Below, one piece after another: positions 1-8,761 of a stretch of 64,000 nucleotides of DNA. The notes beneath the pieces are model-generated. The model did no database searches, had not been told where the DNA came from, and saw only the letters and a list, made by a program, of their open reading frames with translations. Numbering within the stretch: the first letter of the stretch is position 1; each line of letters opens with the position of its first letter. The stretch comes from Deltaproteobacteria bacterium (GTDB taxonomy: Bacteria; Myxococcota_A; UBA9042): positions 1-64,000 of the forward strand of contig VGRO01000007.1 of the NCBI GenBank assembly GCA_016875335.1. Reading direction: 5' to 3'. The translations under genes were made by a program, and so were the position numbers.

Positions 1-629
1 GGCGTCTGCACCTGATCGGCGAAAGCGGCCAGCACCGCAGCTTCGGCTTCGGCCTCGTCCACATCGCCGCACAGCACCACCGTGGTGTTGGGCGCGGTGT
101 AGTGCTTGCGCCAGAATGCGCGCATCCGTTCCTGGGTCATGCCGCGCACGCTGGCTTCGGTGCCCAGGACCGGCAGCGCATACGGATGGTCGCCGAACGC
201 CTGGCCGAAAAGCCGTTGCCACCCGACCTGACCCGGACTGTCGGCGGCCCGGCGGATCTCTTCGACCACCACTTCGATTTCGCGCGCCAGCTCCTCGGGG
301 TCGAAAAGCGAGTGGCACACCGCGTCGGCGAGCACGTCGAGCCCATCGCGCCAATGGTGGGCCGGCATCACGACGTGGTAGCAGGTGTGGTCGTTGCTGG
401 TCCAGGCGTTGATCTGGCCGCCGGTGCGCTCGACCGCCGCGGCGATGTCGCCCACCCCGCGGGTCGGCGTGCCCTTGAAAAGCATGTGCTCGTGCAGGTG
501 GGCGAGGCCCCGCTCGTCGGGCAGTTCGTCAAAGCCTCCCGACCCGATCCACACCTGCACGGCGACCACTGGCGCTCCGCGCACCGATTCGACGATCAAT
601 CGCTGGCCATTTGGCAGCTTCTTGTCCAC
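1..629 (-). CDS. M16 family zinc peptidase (insulinase/processing peptidase-like), N-terminal part; runs off window start
   Basis: Reverse-strand translation from GTG at 629: VDKKLPNGQRLIVESVRGAPVVAVQVWIGSGGFDELPDERGLAHLHEHMLFKGT...; HLHEH inverted zinc motif (HxxEH) and 'GRVAHxxEHMLFKGT'-type context. Confidence 0.9.
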   Translation of the reverse strand, partial: MDKKLPNGQRLIVESVRGAPVVAVQVWIGSGGFDELPDERGLAHLHEHMLFKGTPTRGVGDIAAAVERTGGQINAWTSNDHTCYHVVMPAHHWRDGLDVLADAVCHSLFDPEELAREIEVVVEEIRRAADSPGQVGWQRLFGQAFGDHPYALPVLGTEASVRGMTQERMRAFWRKHYTAPNTTVVLCGDVDEAEAEAAVLAAFADQVQT

Positions 630-633
630 GCCC

Positions 634-1713
634 CTACCCCCTGCGGTCCAGCCGCGCCCGCGCCCGATCGACCATCGCCGCGAGGTCCGCGGAGAACGGC
701 GGCCGCGCGACGCCTTCTTCGGTGATGATGCCGGCGATGAGCGCCGCCGGCGCCACGTCGAAGGCCGGGTTGAACACGGCGGTGCCGCTGGCCGCAAACC
801 GCACGCCCTGCGGGTCGGTCACCTCTTCGGCACCGCGTTCTTCGATGGGGATGTGGTCCCCATCCGGGCACTGCAGATCCACCGTCGAGGTCGGCGCAGC
901 GATGTAGAACGGGATGCCATGGTGCGCGCACAGCACCGCCACCGTGTAGGTGCCGATCTTGTTGGCGCTGTCGCCGTTGCGCGCGATGCGGTCGGCCCCC
1001 ACCACCGCGGCCTGGATGCGGCCGAGTTTGAGGGCGTGGCCGGCCATGTTGTCACACATCAGCGTGGCGGCGATACCGTCGGCTGCCATCTCGTACGCGG
1101 TCAGCCGCGCGCCTTGCAAGAGCGGCCGCGTCTCGTCGATCCACACGTGCAGTTGCTTGCCCATCGCCACCGCCGTGCGGATGACGCCGAGCGCGGTGCC
1201 GATGCCGCCCGTGGCCAGGGCGCCCGCGTTGCAATGGGTCAGCACGCCGCCGCGATCGGGCAAGAGCGGTGCGCCATGCCGGCCGATGTCCGCGCAGCAC
1301 TGCGCGTCGTCCGCGGCGATGCACTGGGCCTGCGCCTCCAGGGCTGCGAGGCGCTCGGGTCGCGGCTGCCCGGCGGTGCGCGCGCCGGCGACGCGCATCC
1401 GCTCGATGGCCCAGAAAAGGTTGACGGCCGTCGGCCGCGTCGCTGCAAACTGCGCGCACATCTGCGCGAGGTCGGCGTCGAACTGCGTCCCACTGCGCAC
1501 GCCGAGCACGATGCCATAGGCCGCCGCAATGCCGATGGCCGGCGCGCCGCGCACCGCCAGGGTGCGGATCGCCTGCATCACCGGTTCGGCGGCGGTGCAG
1601 TGCTGCCAGATGGTCTCGGCCGGCAGCGCCCGCTGGTCCAGGATGCGCAGCGCCGGTTCGGGCGCGTGCCAGTGCAAGGGCGCGAGCGCGCTCGACACGG
1701 TCGTCATCAGCAA
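634..1713 (-). CDS. mtnA: S-methyl-5-thioribose-1-phosphate isomerase
   Basis: 359 aa; IRTLAVRGAPAIGIAAAYG, LTHCNAGALATGGIGTALGVI, VVGADRIARNGDSANKIGTYTVAVL motifs of MtnA/eIF2B-like family. Confidence 0.93.
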   Translation of the reverse strand: MLMTTVSSALAPLHWHAPEPALRILDQRALPAETIWQHCTAAEPVMQAIRTLAVRGAPAIGIAAAYGIVLGVRSGTQFDADLAQMCAQFAATRPTAVNLFWAIERMRVAGARTAGQPRPERLAALEAQAQCIAADDAQCCADIGRHGAPLLPDRGGVLTHCNAGALATGGIGTALGVIRTAVAMGKQLHVWIDETRPLLQGARLTAYEMAADGIAATLMCDNMAGHALKLGRIQAAVVGADRIARNGDSANKIGTYTVAVLCAHHGIPFYIAAPTSTVDLQCPDGDHIPIEERGAEEVTDPQGVRFAASGTAVFNPAFDVAPAALIAGIITEEGVARPPFSADLAAMVDRARARLDRRG

Positions 1714-1727
1714 CTCCGCGCGGCCTT

Positions 1728-1927
1728 AGAGGGTGTATTCAAGAGAACGCCGACTGCGGCTCAGGCGTCGATGAGTTCGCAGGACTCATCGACCCCGGCA
1801 TGCTTTGTTGCTCCTTGCTCCCTGCCTGCGGCGTGCCCGAAGCACGCCTCAGTCGGTCGCCGCGCCGCGCCTCGCCTTCCGGGCGCCTCCTGACCCTGGT
1901 ATCCGGCATATTTGGAATACACCCTCT
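1728..1927. mobile_element. Candidate short non-autonomous element (MITE-like) bounded by 13-bp perfect inverted repeats
   Basis: agagggtgtattc (1728-1740) and its exact reverse complement gaatacaccctct (1915-1927); internal perfect hairpins gtcgatgagt-tcgcagg-actcatcgac and ggcgtgc-ccgaa-gcacgcc; no coding content. Confidence 0.5.
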
Positions 1928-4900
1928 CAGCGAATTTGCAGGTGGCCGATCGTCGCGCGGTTGTCGCCGTGTTTGACCACGCCAGCGCCGGTCGCGGTCA
2001 GCAGCGGCATGCGCTGGTCGTTGCTCGGGTTGTACAGGCCCAGGATGATCTCGTTGGGTCCGCTGTTGGTGCCGAGCGGCACCTCCTGCTCGAATTCGTC
2101 GGCGATGAGGTCGCCCGGCATCCAGTGGTTGGTGGCAAAGCAGCCGTTGCACGACTTGTTCTCGTCCTCGCTCGGGTCGGGCTGGGTCAGCGGCCAGCGG
2201 TCCAGGTGCAAGGGGTGCGGGTGCATGAAGATCTTCCAACTGGTCGGCGTGGGCTTGATCACCTTCCAATAGAGCGTCATCCGGTACTTCTGGGCGCGTT
2301 GCACGGCGGCGTCGGCGAGCTTGTAGCCCACCAGGTGCAGCGCATTGTCAAAGTTGACCTGGATGCGCCGCAGGCCGCGCACCTGGTTCAATTCCTCGGG
2401 CTGGATGAGCGACTTGCGCAGCCAATTCTGGTCGGGTTGGGCCGCGCGCAAGAAGTTCGCCGCCAGCACCAGCCGCGACGAACTGCTGTCCATGACCGCG
2501 ATGTGCCGGCCGCCGTGGTTCTGGCGCATGGCGTGGTTCAGTTCGCTGAATGCTTCCTTGGGCAGGACCACGAAACGCTGCACGGGCTTGGGGGCCGCGT
2601 GCCGCCAGGCGCCGTCTCCCGCGGCCTTGTCCAGCACAAGCCACGCCCGCGCCGGATCTTCGGGTTGCAGCGCCACCGCGGCCGACAGGGTCAGCGCGTC
2701 CTTGGTGTTGTCGACGACGGTCGCCGTCTGGCCGTTGGGTGCCTGGACGGCCGCGCCCTTCCACTGGCCGGGGCCGAACGCCGCGCCTTCGACCGTGACC
2801 TTGTCGCCGTCGGCCGCTGTCGCCAGCCCGAACCACCCTGCCGCGTCGCGCTCCTGATTGCCGTCCTTGTCCAGGTCGACGCCCCAGCCGGGCAGCGCCA
2901 CCAGCCGCGGGGCGTTGCCCTGCACGCCGGTCGCCAGGCGGATGGCGGTGTTCTCGTTGGCGAGCAGCGACAGCACGGCCGTCCGGTCGTCGAGCAGAGG
3001 CATCGACTGGGTGTAGAAGTTGTTGTCGCTGCCGGTGCGCGCGCCGTGGGTATAGGTGCGGGGGGCGCCGCGGTCGTCGTTGCCGGCCCCGCCTGCGTCG
3101 GCGATGCGCTGGACCAGGTGCTTTTGCGAGAAATGCACGGCCAGGTCGGGCAGCAGTCGGCCGTAGCCGATGGCGAACACCGCGCCGCCCGCAAACAGGG
3201 CCAGGGCCGCGTTGCGCGGGTGTTCGATGCGACCCAGCACACCGATGGCCCGGTGCAGCAGAACCGCCGCACTCGGGTGGCCGCCAATCCACCGATTGGC
3301 CGCAAGCGCCGCCGCCACGACCCACAGGGCCGCAGTGTCCGGGGCGAATGCCAGCACCTGGGCCACGTAGCTGTAGCCCTCTGCGGGCGTGGCGGCCTCG
3401 GCCACCCAGCGCCCGGCCAGCGGACCGAAAAGGACGAAAAGCGCGAACGCTGCGACCGCCACCGTCGGCCATGCGAGCGCTTCAGCCCGGCCTTGGGCGT
3501 GGCCGATGGCCAGCATCGCCACCCCCAGCAGCAACCCCCACACCGATATCAGGTAGACCGGGAACATCCAGGTTCCCGCGGCCTGCGAGGCGCCGATGCC
3601 CAGCCCCGCCAGCGCGGCCCAACCCAGCGTGCCGAAAAGCAGGCCGGCGTGCTGTCGCGACCCGCGCACCAGGGGAGCGAACAGCGAGTCGGCGTGCTCG
3701 GCGCGCGCGAACACCGTCCGGGCCAGCCCGGCCAACGCCGCCAGCGCCACAGGGGTCCAGAACGCCGACGAACCCAAGCCGGCGCGCACGGCTCCGGCCC
3801 AGCCGGCCTCGCCGTTCAAGTGGGTGAAAATCGACAGGCCGCTGCCGAGCGTCGCCAGCGCACACACGCCGAGCAGGCCGTGGGCGACCCAGCGCGACAG
3901 CAGCCAGCCGCCGGCGCGCCGCAGCCCGCGCAGCCACCAGCGCTGCGCCTGCGCCTGCTCGGACCACGCCGTGGCCGCCGCGCTGTGGGCCAACAACACC
4001 AAGAACGCCGTGGCTGCCGCCAGCACCTCGGGCCGGGTGTCCTGGATGACCACCCACGCGCGATCGTAGGCGTAGCCCGTTGTCTGCGCGCTGGTTTTGA
4101 GCTGCACGTCGAGCTTGGTGCCAATGGAGACCAGCACGTCGATGGCCCACAGCAGGCCCACGCCACCCAGCGCCCAGGCCGCCATCGCCCGCGATTGCAG
4201 CGCGACCACCACCGTCCGCAGGGTGCCGAACGGCCTGGCCGTGCCCACCGCAAATGCCACCACCGACAGCAGGGCGACCGCGCGCAGCGCCCGGACCATC
4301 TTGAGTTCGGCGGGCCACGCGGGGTCGCCCGTAGCGCCCGCGGCCGCAATGGGCGGATCGAAGGCGAAGAACCGCGTCACGGCGTCGGCGCCCTTGCCAA
4401 TCTCGCGGTGCAAAAGCAGCGTGGACAGCACCACGAAAAGCGCGGCCAGCCGGCCCGACACCTCGCCGCGCACGAGCGCTACCACCAACGCCGCCGCCGC
4501 CACCGCCGCAACGCCGGCCACCGGCACCACCAGGTGGTGGAACTGGCGGATCAACACGGCGACCACCGCAAACGGCACCACCAGGCCCACCAGCAGCGCC
4601 GCACCCACCGCGAAGGAGCGCCGGTCGTCGTCGCGCTCGGCGAGCAGCAATCGGCCGACTCCCAGGGCCACGGCCGCGCCCCACGGGTAGACCCCAAAGC
4701 CGGCCTGGCCGACGAACCAAGCGAAATCGCGGTGATACTGGTCCGGCCCGCTGCTGAAGGGGTTCTGGGTGAAGCGCCAGCCGCGCAAGATGTGCACCCA
4801 GTTCGGGTCGGCGTCGCCGTCGCCGAGCACACGCCACGCCGCCCAGCCCAGCAACCCCAGGGTGGCCCCAGCGACGCCCAAGATCGGCCACCGTCCGTCG

Positions 4901-6039
4901 CTGGCCGCCACGGCGTACGCCACGCACATGCCGGCCGCCATGGTCGCCCCGCCCAGACCCCGGCTGGCCAGCAACACCAGCGCACCCGCCAAGATCCAGG
5001 CGGGCCAGTCGCGCCCCGTTCGCGCTTCGTCGCGCAGCGCGCCCTGGCCGAGCCCCAGGGCCACCAGCGCCGTGCCCAACATCGGACCGGCTTCGAACGT
5101 CACCAGCCGGCCCAGGCCGATGGTCTCGGGCAGCGTCGCGAACGCGCCGAGCGCCGCCCAGCCGCCGACCGGGCCCAAAAGCCGGCGGGCCCCGAGCACC
5201 ACCACCAGGCCGGCCAGCAGCACCAGCAAAGCGCCGCCCAGCCGCGCCCCGAATTCGCTGGGGCCGAGAAGCTGCAGCGACGCCCCGGCCATCGCCGCGT
5301 CGAGCCAGGGCAGCGCCTGATTCTGGTTGTCGCGCTTGTGCACCGGCCAGCGCCAAGGCGAAGGGGTCGCGTGTTCGACCGCTTGCGCCGCGCCGGCAGC
5401 GTTGACCACCAACTCGGCGCCGGCCAGAAGCGGCCACATCGACTGCAGATCGCCGTCGGCGTCGATCCACCCGGCCGTGCTGGCGTTACGGTAGGAGGCG
5501 CCTGCGCTTCGCGCGCGGGCTTGCGCCAGTGCCTTGCGCAAGGGCTCAACGGGCCCCGATTGCACCAGCACCAGGGCCATGCCGCGGTTCTGGGCTTCGA
5601 TGGCGGCCAACTGGTTGGCCAGTTCGTCGGCGCCTCCGCCCAGTTGCTGCGCGACCGCCTGCGCGTCCACCACCAAGGTGTGAGCCACCTCGCGCGCCAG
5701 GCGCTGCTGCGCCGTCTGCAGGGCGGCAAGTGGCGAGGTGTCGGCCTTGGCGGCCGCTCGCACCAACGTCGCGCGGTCGCCCAGGTGCTTGCTCAGCGAA
5801 ACCAGGAGCTTGTCGCCCGGCCCCTCGACGACCACCACCTTGGGCGGTCCGGCCATGCGGCGGGCCACTGCGGCGCGGTCCATCTCCCACGGGTCGAGCA
5901 GGCCCGGCTGACCGAGTCCCGGCAACAGCGCCGCTGTGAGCACAAGCGCCGTGATCGCCACCTGCGCCGGGGCGCCGATGGCCGCGAGGTGCGACAACCA
6001 ACCGGCAAACTTCGAGGTTTCGGGCGTCGGGTCGAGCAT
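1927..6039 (-). CDS. Large multi-pass membrane protein, probable GT39/ArnT-like glycosyltransferase (mannosyltransferase-like)
   Basis: Very hydrophobic multi-TM ORF; N-terminal PGLGQPGLLDPWEMDRAAVARRMAG resembles first extracytoplasmic loop of GT-C enzymes; start chosen at MLDPTPETSKFAG. Confidence 0.6.
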   Translation of the reverse strand: MLDPTPETSKFAGWLSHLAAIGAPAQVAITALVLTAALLPGLGQPGLLDPWEMDRAAVARRMAGPPKVVVVEGPGDKLLVSLSKHLGDRATLVRAAAKADTSPLAALQTAQQRLAREVAHTLVVDAQAVAQQLGGGADELANQLAAIEAQNRGMALVLVQSGPVEPLRKALAQARARSAGASYRNASTAGWIDADGDLQSMWPLLAGAELVVNAAGAAQAVEHATPSPWRWPVHKRDNQNQALPWLDAAMAGASLQLLGPSEFGARLGGALLVLLAGLVVVLGARRLLGPVGGWAALGAFATLPETIGLGRLVTFEAGPMLGTALVALGLGQGALRDEARTGRDWPAWILAGALVLLASRGLGGATMAAGMCVAYAVAASDGRWPILGVAGATLGLLGWAAWRVLGDGDADPNWVHILRGWRFTQNPFSSGPDQYHRDFAWFVGQAGFGVYPWGAAVALGVGRLLLAERDDDRRSFAVGAALLVGLVVPFAVVAVLIRQFHHLVVPVAGVAAVAAAALVVALVRGEVSGRLAALFVVLSTLLLHREIGKGADAVTRFFAFDPPIAAAGATGDPAWPAELKMVRALRAVALLSVVAFAVGTARPFGTLRTVVVALQSRAMAAWALGGVGLLWAIDVLVSIGTKLDVQLKTSAQTTGYAYDRAWVVIQDTRPEVLAAATAFLVLLAHSAAATAWSEQAQAQRWWLRGLRRAGGWLLSRWVAHGLLGVCALATLGSGLSIFTHLNGEAGWAGAVRAGLGSSAFWTPVALAALAGLARTVFARAEHADSLFAPLVRGSRQHAGLLFGTLGWAALAGLGIGASQAAGTWMFPVYLISVWGLLLGVAMLAIGHAQGRAEALAWPTVAVAAFALFVLFGPLAGRWVAEAATPAEGYSYVAQVLAFAPDTAALWVVAAALAANRWIGGHPSAAVLLHRAIGVLGRIEHPRNAALALFAGGAVFAIGYGRLLPDLAVHFSQKHLVQRIADAGGAGNDDRGAPRTYTHGARTGSDNNFYTQSMPLLDDRTAVLSLLANENTAIRLATGVQGNAPRLVALPGWGVDLDKDGNQERDAAGWFGLATAADGDKVTVEGAAFGPGQWKGAAVQAPNGQTATVVDNTKDALTLSAAVALQPEDPARAWLVLDKAAGDGAWRHAAPKPVQRFVVLPKEAFSELNHAMRQNHGGRHIAVMDSSSSRLVLAANFLRAAQPDQNWLRKSLIQPEELNQVRGLRRIQVNFDNALHLVGYKLADAAVQRAQKYRMTLYWKVIKPTPTSWKIFMHPHPLHLDRWPLTQPDPSEDENKSCNGCFATNHWMPGDLIADEFEQEVPLGTNSGPNEIILGLYNPSNDQRMPLLTATGAGVVKHGDNRATIGHLQIR

Positions 6040-6205
6040 GGTCTGCGCGGGGCCGACCAGCAGCCGGCGGCAAAGGGGGCAGCAATCTAGCATGGAGCGG
6101 GGGTTGCGCCAATGGCGCCCGGCGCGCGCCGTCACCTTGACGCCTGCCTCGAAAACCTGCCTACTTGCCGCGCCCTGCGGCCCGTGCCGCGCAGGAATGA
6201 CGCCG

Positions 6206-7765
6206 ATGAGCCAGCCCGCCGCCCCAGCGACCCCCAGCACCGCCAGCAAGGAGGCCTCTGCTTTGGACGACGTGCCGCAGTTGGGGTTGTGGGCGGCGAT
6301 TGCCAGCCTGAGTTACGTGTTCTGGGTGGTCGGCGGCATGGAGATGATCGAGCGACTGGCCTACTACGGTGTCAAAGCCGTGGCGACCCTGTACGCCAAG
6401 GATCCTGTCAGCAAGGGCGGCCTGGGCGTGACCATGAGCGAGTTCGGCACGCTTTTGGCCATCTGGGCGCTGGTGCAGTCGATCGTGCCTGCATTCACGG
6501 GCGGCCTGAGCGACCGCTACGGCTACAAGCAGACCATCGCCGCCTCGACGGTCGTCAAGATCATGGGCTACCTGACCATGGCGGCGTTGACCACCTACAC
6601 CGGATTCTTCATCGGCGCGATGCTGCTGGCGACCGGCACGGCGATCTTCAAACCCGGCATCCAGGGCACGTTGGTCAAGTCCACCCGCCGTGAGAACTCG
6701 TCGATGGCCTGGGGTATCTTCTACCAGACCGTCAACATCGGCGGCTTCTTGGGGCCGCTCGTCGCCGGGTTCATGCGCAAAATGGAATGGCGCTTCGTGT
6801 TCCTGGCTTGCGCGGCCATCATTTCGCTCAACTTCCTGATGTTGCTCATCTACAAGGAGCCGGGCAAGGAGGAGCGCCTGGCCCGGGCGGCCGCGGGTGA
6901 CCACGCCAAGACCAGCCTGGCCGCCGCGTCCCTGCACGAACTGTCCAAGCCGCACGTCTGGACCTACCTGGGGGTCTTCAGCGGGTTCTGGTTCATGTTC
7001 AACAGTTTGTTTGACGTGCTTCCAGCCCACATCGAAGAGTGGGTCGATACCCGCGGCATCGTGCTCGACCTGTTCGGCGGCCAGAAAGTCGACAATCCGC
7101 TCGTACAGTTCTTTGTCGTCATGAACAAGGACGGCAGCGAAATCCTGCCCGAAGGCATGCTCAATCTGAACGCCGCGCTCATCATGATCACCTGCTTTCT
7201 GGTTGCCGGCTGGACCGGCAAACTCAAGGCCACCACGTCGATGTGGATCGGCACCTTGCTGGCCTCGCTGGCGCTGGCGCTCTCCGGGTGGTCGTCGCTC
7301 GGCTGGATCTCGATCGGTGCCATCGCCGTCTTCTCGCTCGGCGAGATGATGTCGAGCCCCAAGTTCAGCGAGTACATCGGCAACTTCGCTCCCGACGACA
7401 AGAAGGCCATGTATCTCGGGTTTTCGCAGATTCCACTCGCCATCGGCTGGTTCCTTGAAGGCAAGGTCGGGCCGATGCTCTACGACCACATGGCCAGCAA
7501 AGACCGCTTCGCGCGCGAGATGCTGACGGAAAAAGGGTGGGATGCGGCCAAAGTCGCGGCGGTCAAACAGGGCGAGGCGTTCGATACCCTGGTCAAGCAT
7601 TTGGGGCAGAACGCCCACGACGTCACCCGCGTGCTGTACGAGCGCCACGAGCTGTCGATCGGCGCCGTGTGGTACATCATGGCCGTCGTTGGCGTCATCA
7701 GCGCCTTTGGCATCTGGGTCTACGCCCAGCAGGTGCGCAAGTGGATGGCCAAGGGCCAGGTCTGA
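6206..7765 (+). CDS. POT/PTR family (MFS) peptide transporter-like protein
   Basis: MSQPAAPATPS...; GGMEMIERLAYYGVKAVATLY, GGLSDRYGYKQTI, GTAIFKPGIQGTLVK, SMAWGIFYQTVNIGGFLGPLVAG typical POT motifs. Confidence 0.85.
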   Translation: MSQPAAPATPSTASKEASALDDVPQLGLWAAIASLSYVFWVVGGMEMIERLAYYGVKAVATLYAKDPVSKGGLGVTMSEFGTLLAIWALVQSIVPAFTGGLSDRYGYKQTIAASTVVKIMGYLTMAALTTYTGFFIGAMLLATGTAIFKPGIQGTLVKSTRRENSSMAWGIFYQTVNIGGFLGPLVAGFMRKMEWRFVFLACAAIISLNFLMLLIYKEPGKEERLARAAAGDHAKTSLAAASLHELSKPHVWTYLGVFSGFWFMFNSLFDVLPAHIEEWVDTRGIVLDLFGGQKVDNPLVQFFVVMNKDGSEILPEGMLNLNAALIMITCFLVAGWTGKLKATTSMWIGTLLASLALALSGWSSLGWISIGAIAVFSLGEMMSSPKFSEYIGNFAPDDKKAMYLGFSQIPLAIGWFLEGKVGPMLYDHMASKDRFAREMLTEKGWDAAKVAAVKQGEAFDTLVKHLGQNAHDVTRVLYERHELSIGAVWYIMAVVGVISAFGIWVYAQQVRKWMAKGQV

Positions 7766-7777
7766 CGCGGGCGGACG

Positions 7778-8218
7778 CTACGGGGCCCCCACCAGCCAGT
7801 CGCTGACCAGCACCACCCGAAACGCGCGCAGGTGCACCAGCAGAATCCAGTAGTACACCAGGAACGCGGCGAAGATTCCGACCACGGCCAGCGGCTCGCG
7901 GCGCCTGCGCCACAACAGCCAACTGCCCAGCGACACCAGCAGCAGCTTGCCGCCCGCGAACGCCACCGGCCGGGTGTGGACCAACTCGGCGACCAGCGGA
8001 TTGGCCTCGACGGCCAGACCCGACTGGATCCACACCACGGTCATCACCGCGTCGATGCCGTTGAGCACCAGCACGCAGGCGACGATGCCGCGCAACCAAT
8101 GGTAGTGCTGCGGGGTCCCGACCCACGGATGGGCGTCGGTCGGCGCGTCGCGCGGGGCAGACGCCGCCGCCATGGTCGGGTCAGCCGTCGGTGTGGCGTT
8201 GTCGTCGCGGTCAGTCAA
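7778..8218 (-). CDS. Small membrane protein, DUF5658-like
   Basis: NGIDAVMTVVWIQSGLAVEANPLV motif followed by two further TM segments. Confidence 0.55.
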   Translation of the reverse strand: MTDRDDNATPTADPTMAAASAPRDAPTDAHPWVGTPQHYHWLRGIVACVLVLNGIDAVMTVVWIQSGLAVEANPLVAELVHTRPVAFAGGKLLLVSLGSWLLWRRRREPLAVVGIFAAFLVYYWILLVHLRAFRVVLVSDWLVGAP

Positions 8219-8243
8219 GGGCGTGGGCAGGTGCGCCTGGCGG

Positions 8244-8612
8244 CTACTTCATGTTGTCCGGGCCCTTGGCCTTGAGGCAGTCGCTCATGAACTTCTTGTG
8301 CGCATCGCCCTTGTTGCCGAGTTCCTTGCTCTTCTTGGCGCAAGCGCCCATCGCTTCCTTCGGCGGCAGCTCCTTTTTGCCACCGGCGGCCGGCGCGGCG
8401 GGTGCATCGGGCTTGGCGGGCGCGGGCGCAGGCGCGGCGGCGGCGCCGCCCTTGAGGCATTCGGACATGAACTTCTTGCGCTCGTCGCCCTTGAGGCCCT
8501 TTTCGGTCGCCTGCTTGTTGCAGTCTGCCATCTTGTTCTGCTGGGCGGTCTGGGCGAACGCGGGGGCGGCCAACAGCGACAGGCCGGCCAGGGCAAAAAG
8601 AATCTTCTTCAT
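8244..8612 (-). CDS. Exported PsiF-repeat protein (two repeats)
   Basis: Signal peptide MKKILFALAGLSLLAAPAFAQ; two copies of C(N/A)KxA/K...KG(D)xxKKFMSxCLK. Confidence 0.8.
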   Translation of the reverse strand: MKKILFALAGLSLLAAPAFAQTAQQNKMADCNKQATEKGLKGDERKKFMSECLKGGAAAAPAPAPAKPDAPAAPAAGGKKELPPKEAMGACAKKSKELGNKGDAHKKFMSDCLKAKGPDNMK

Positions 8613-8761
8613 GGTCAGTTCCTTGTTTGTGCGCCGCCTGTTGCGGGCACGCAAGCCCCAGGAGGCACAGTCAGGTGCGGGCAGGCGTACCGGTCCACTG
8701 CGGACCCGGTGGGCTGCAAGGCGCGGTATGGTAGCGGAAAATCGGGGGTTGGCAATGTGCC

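Noticed and set aside
1912-6090. 1392-aa ORF on the plus strand opposite the membrane glycosyltransferase gene
   Set aside because: Composition (Arg/Gln/His/Gly-rich, no recognisable motif) is that of a GC-driven shadow ORF; the minus-strand frame has coherent TM segments.
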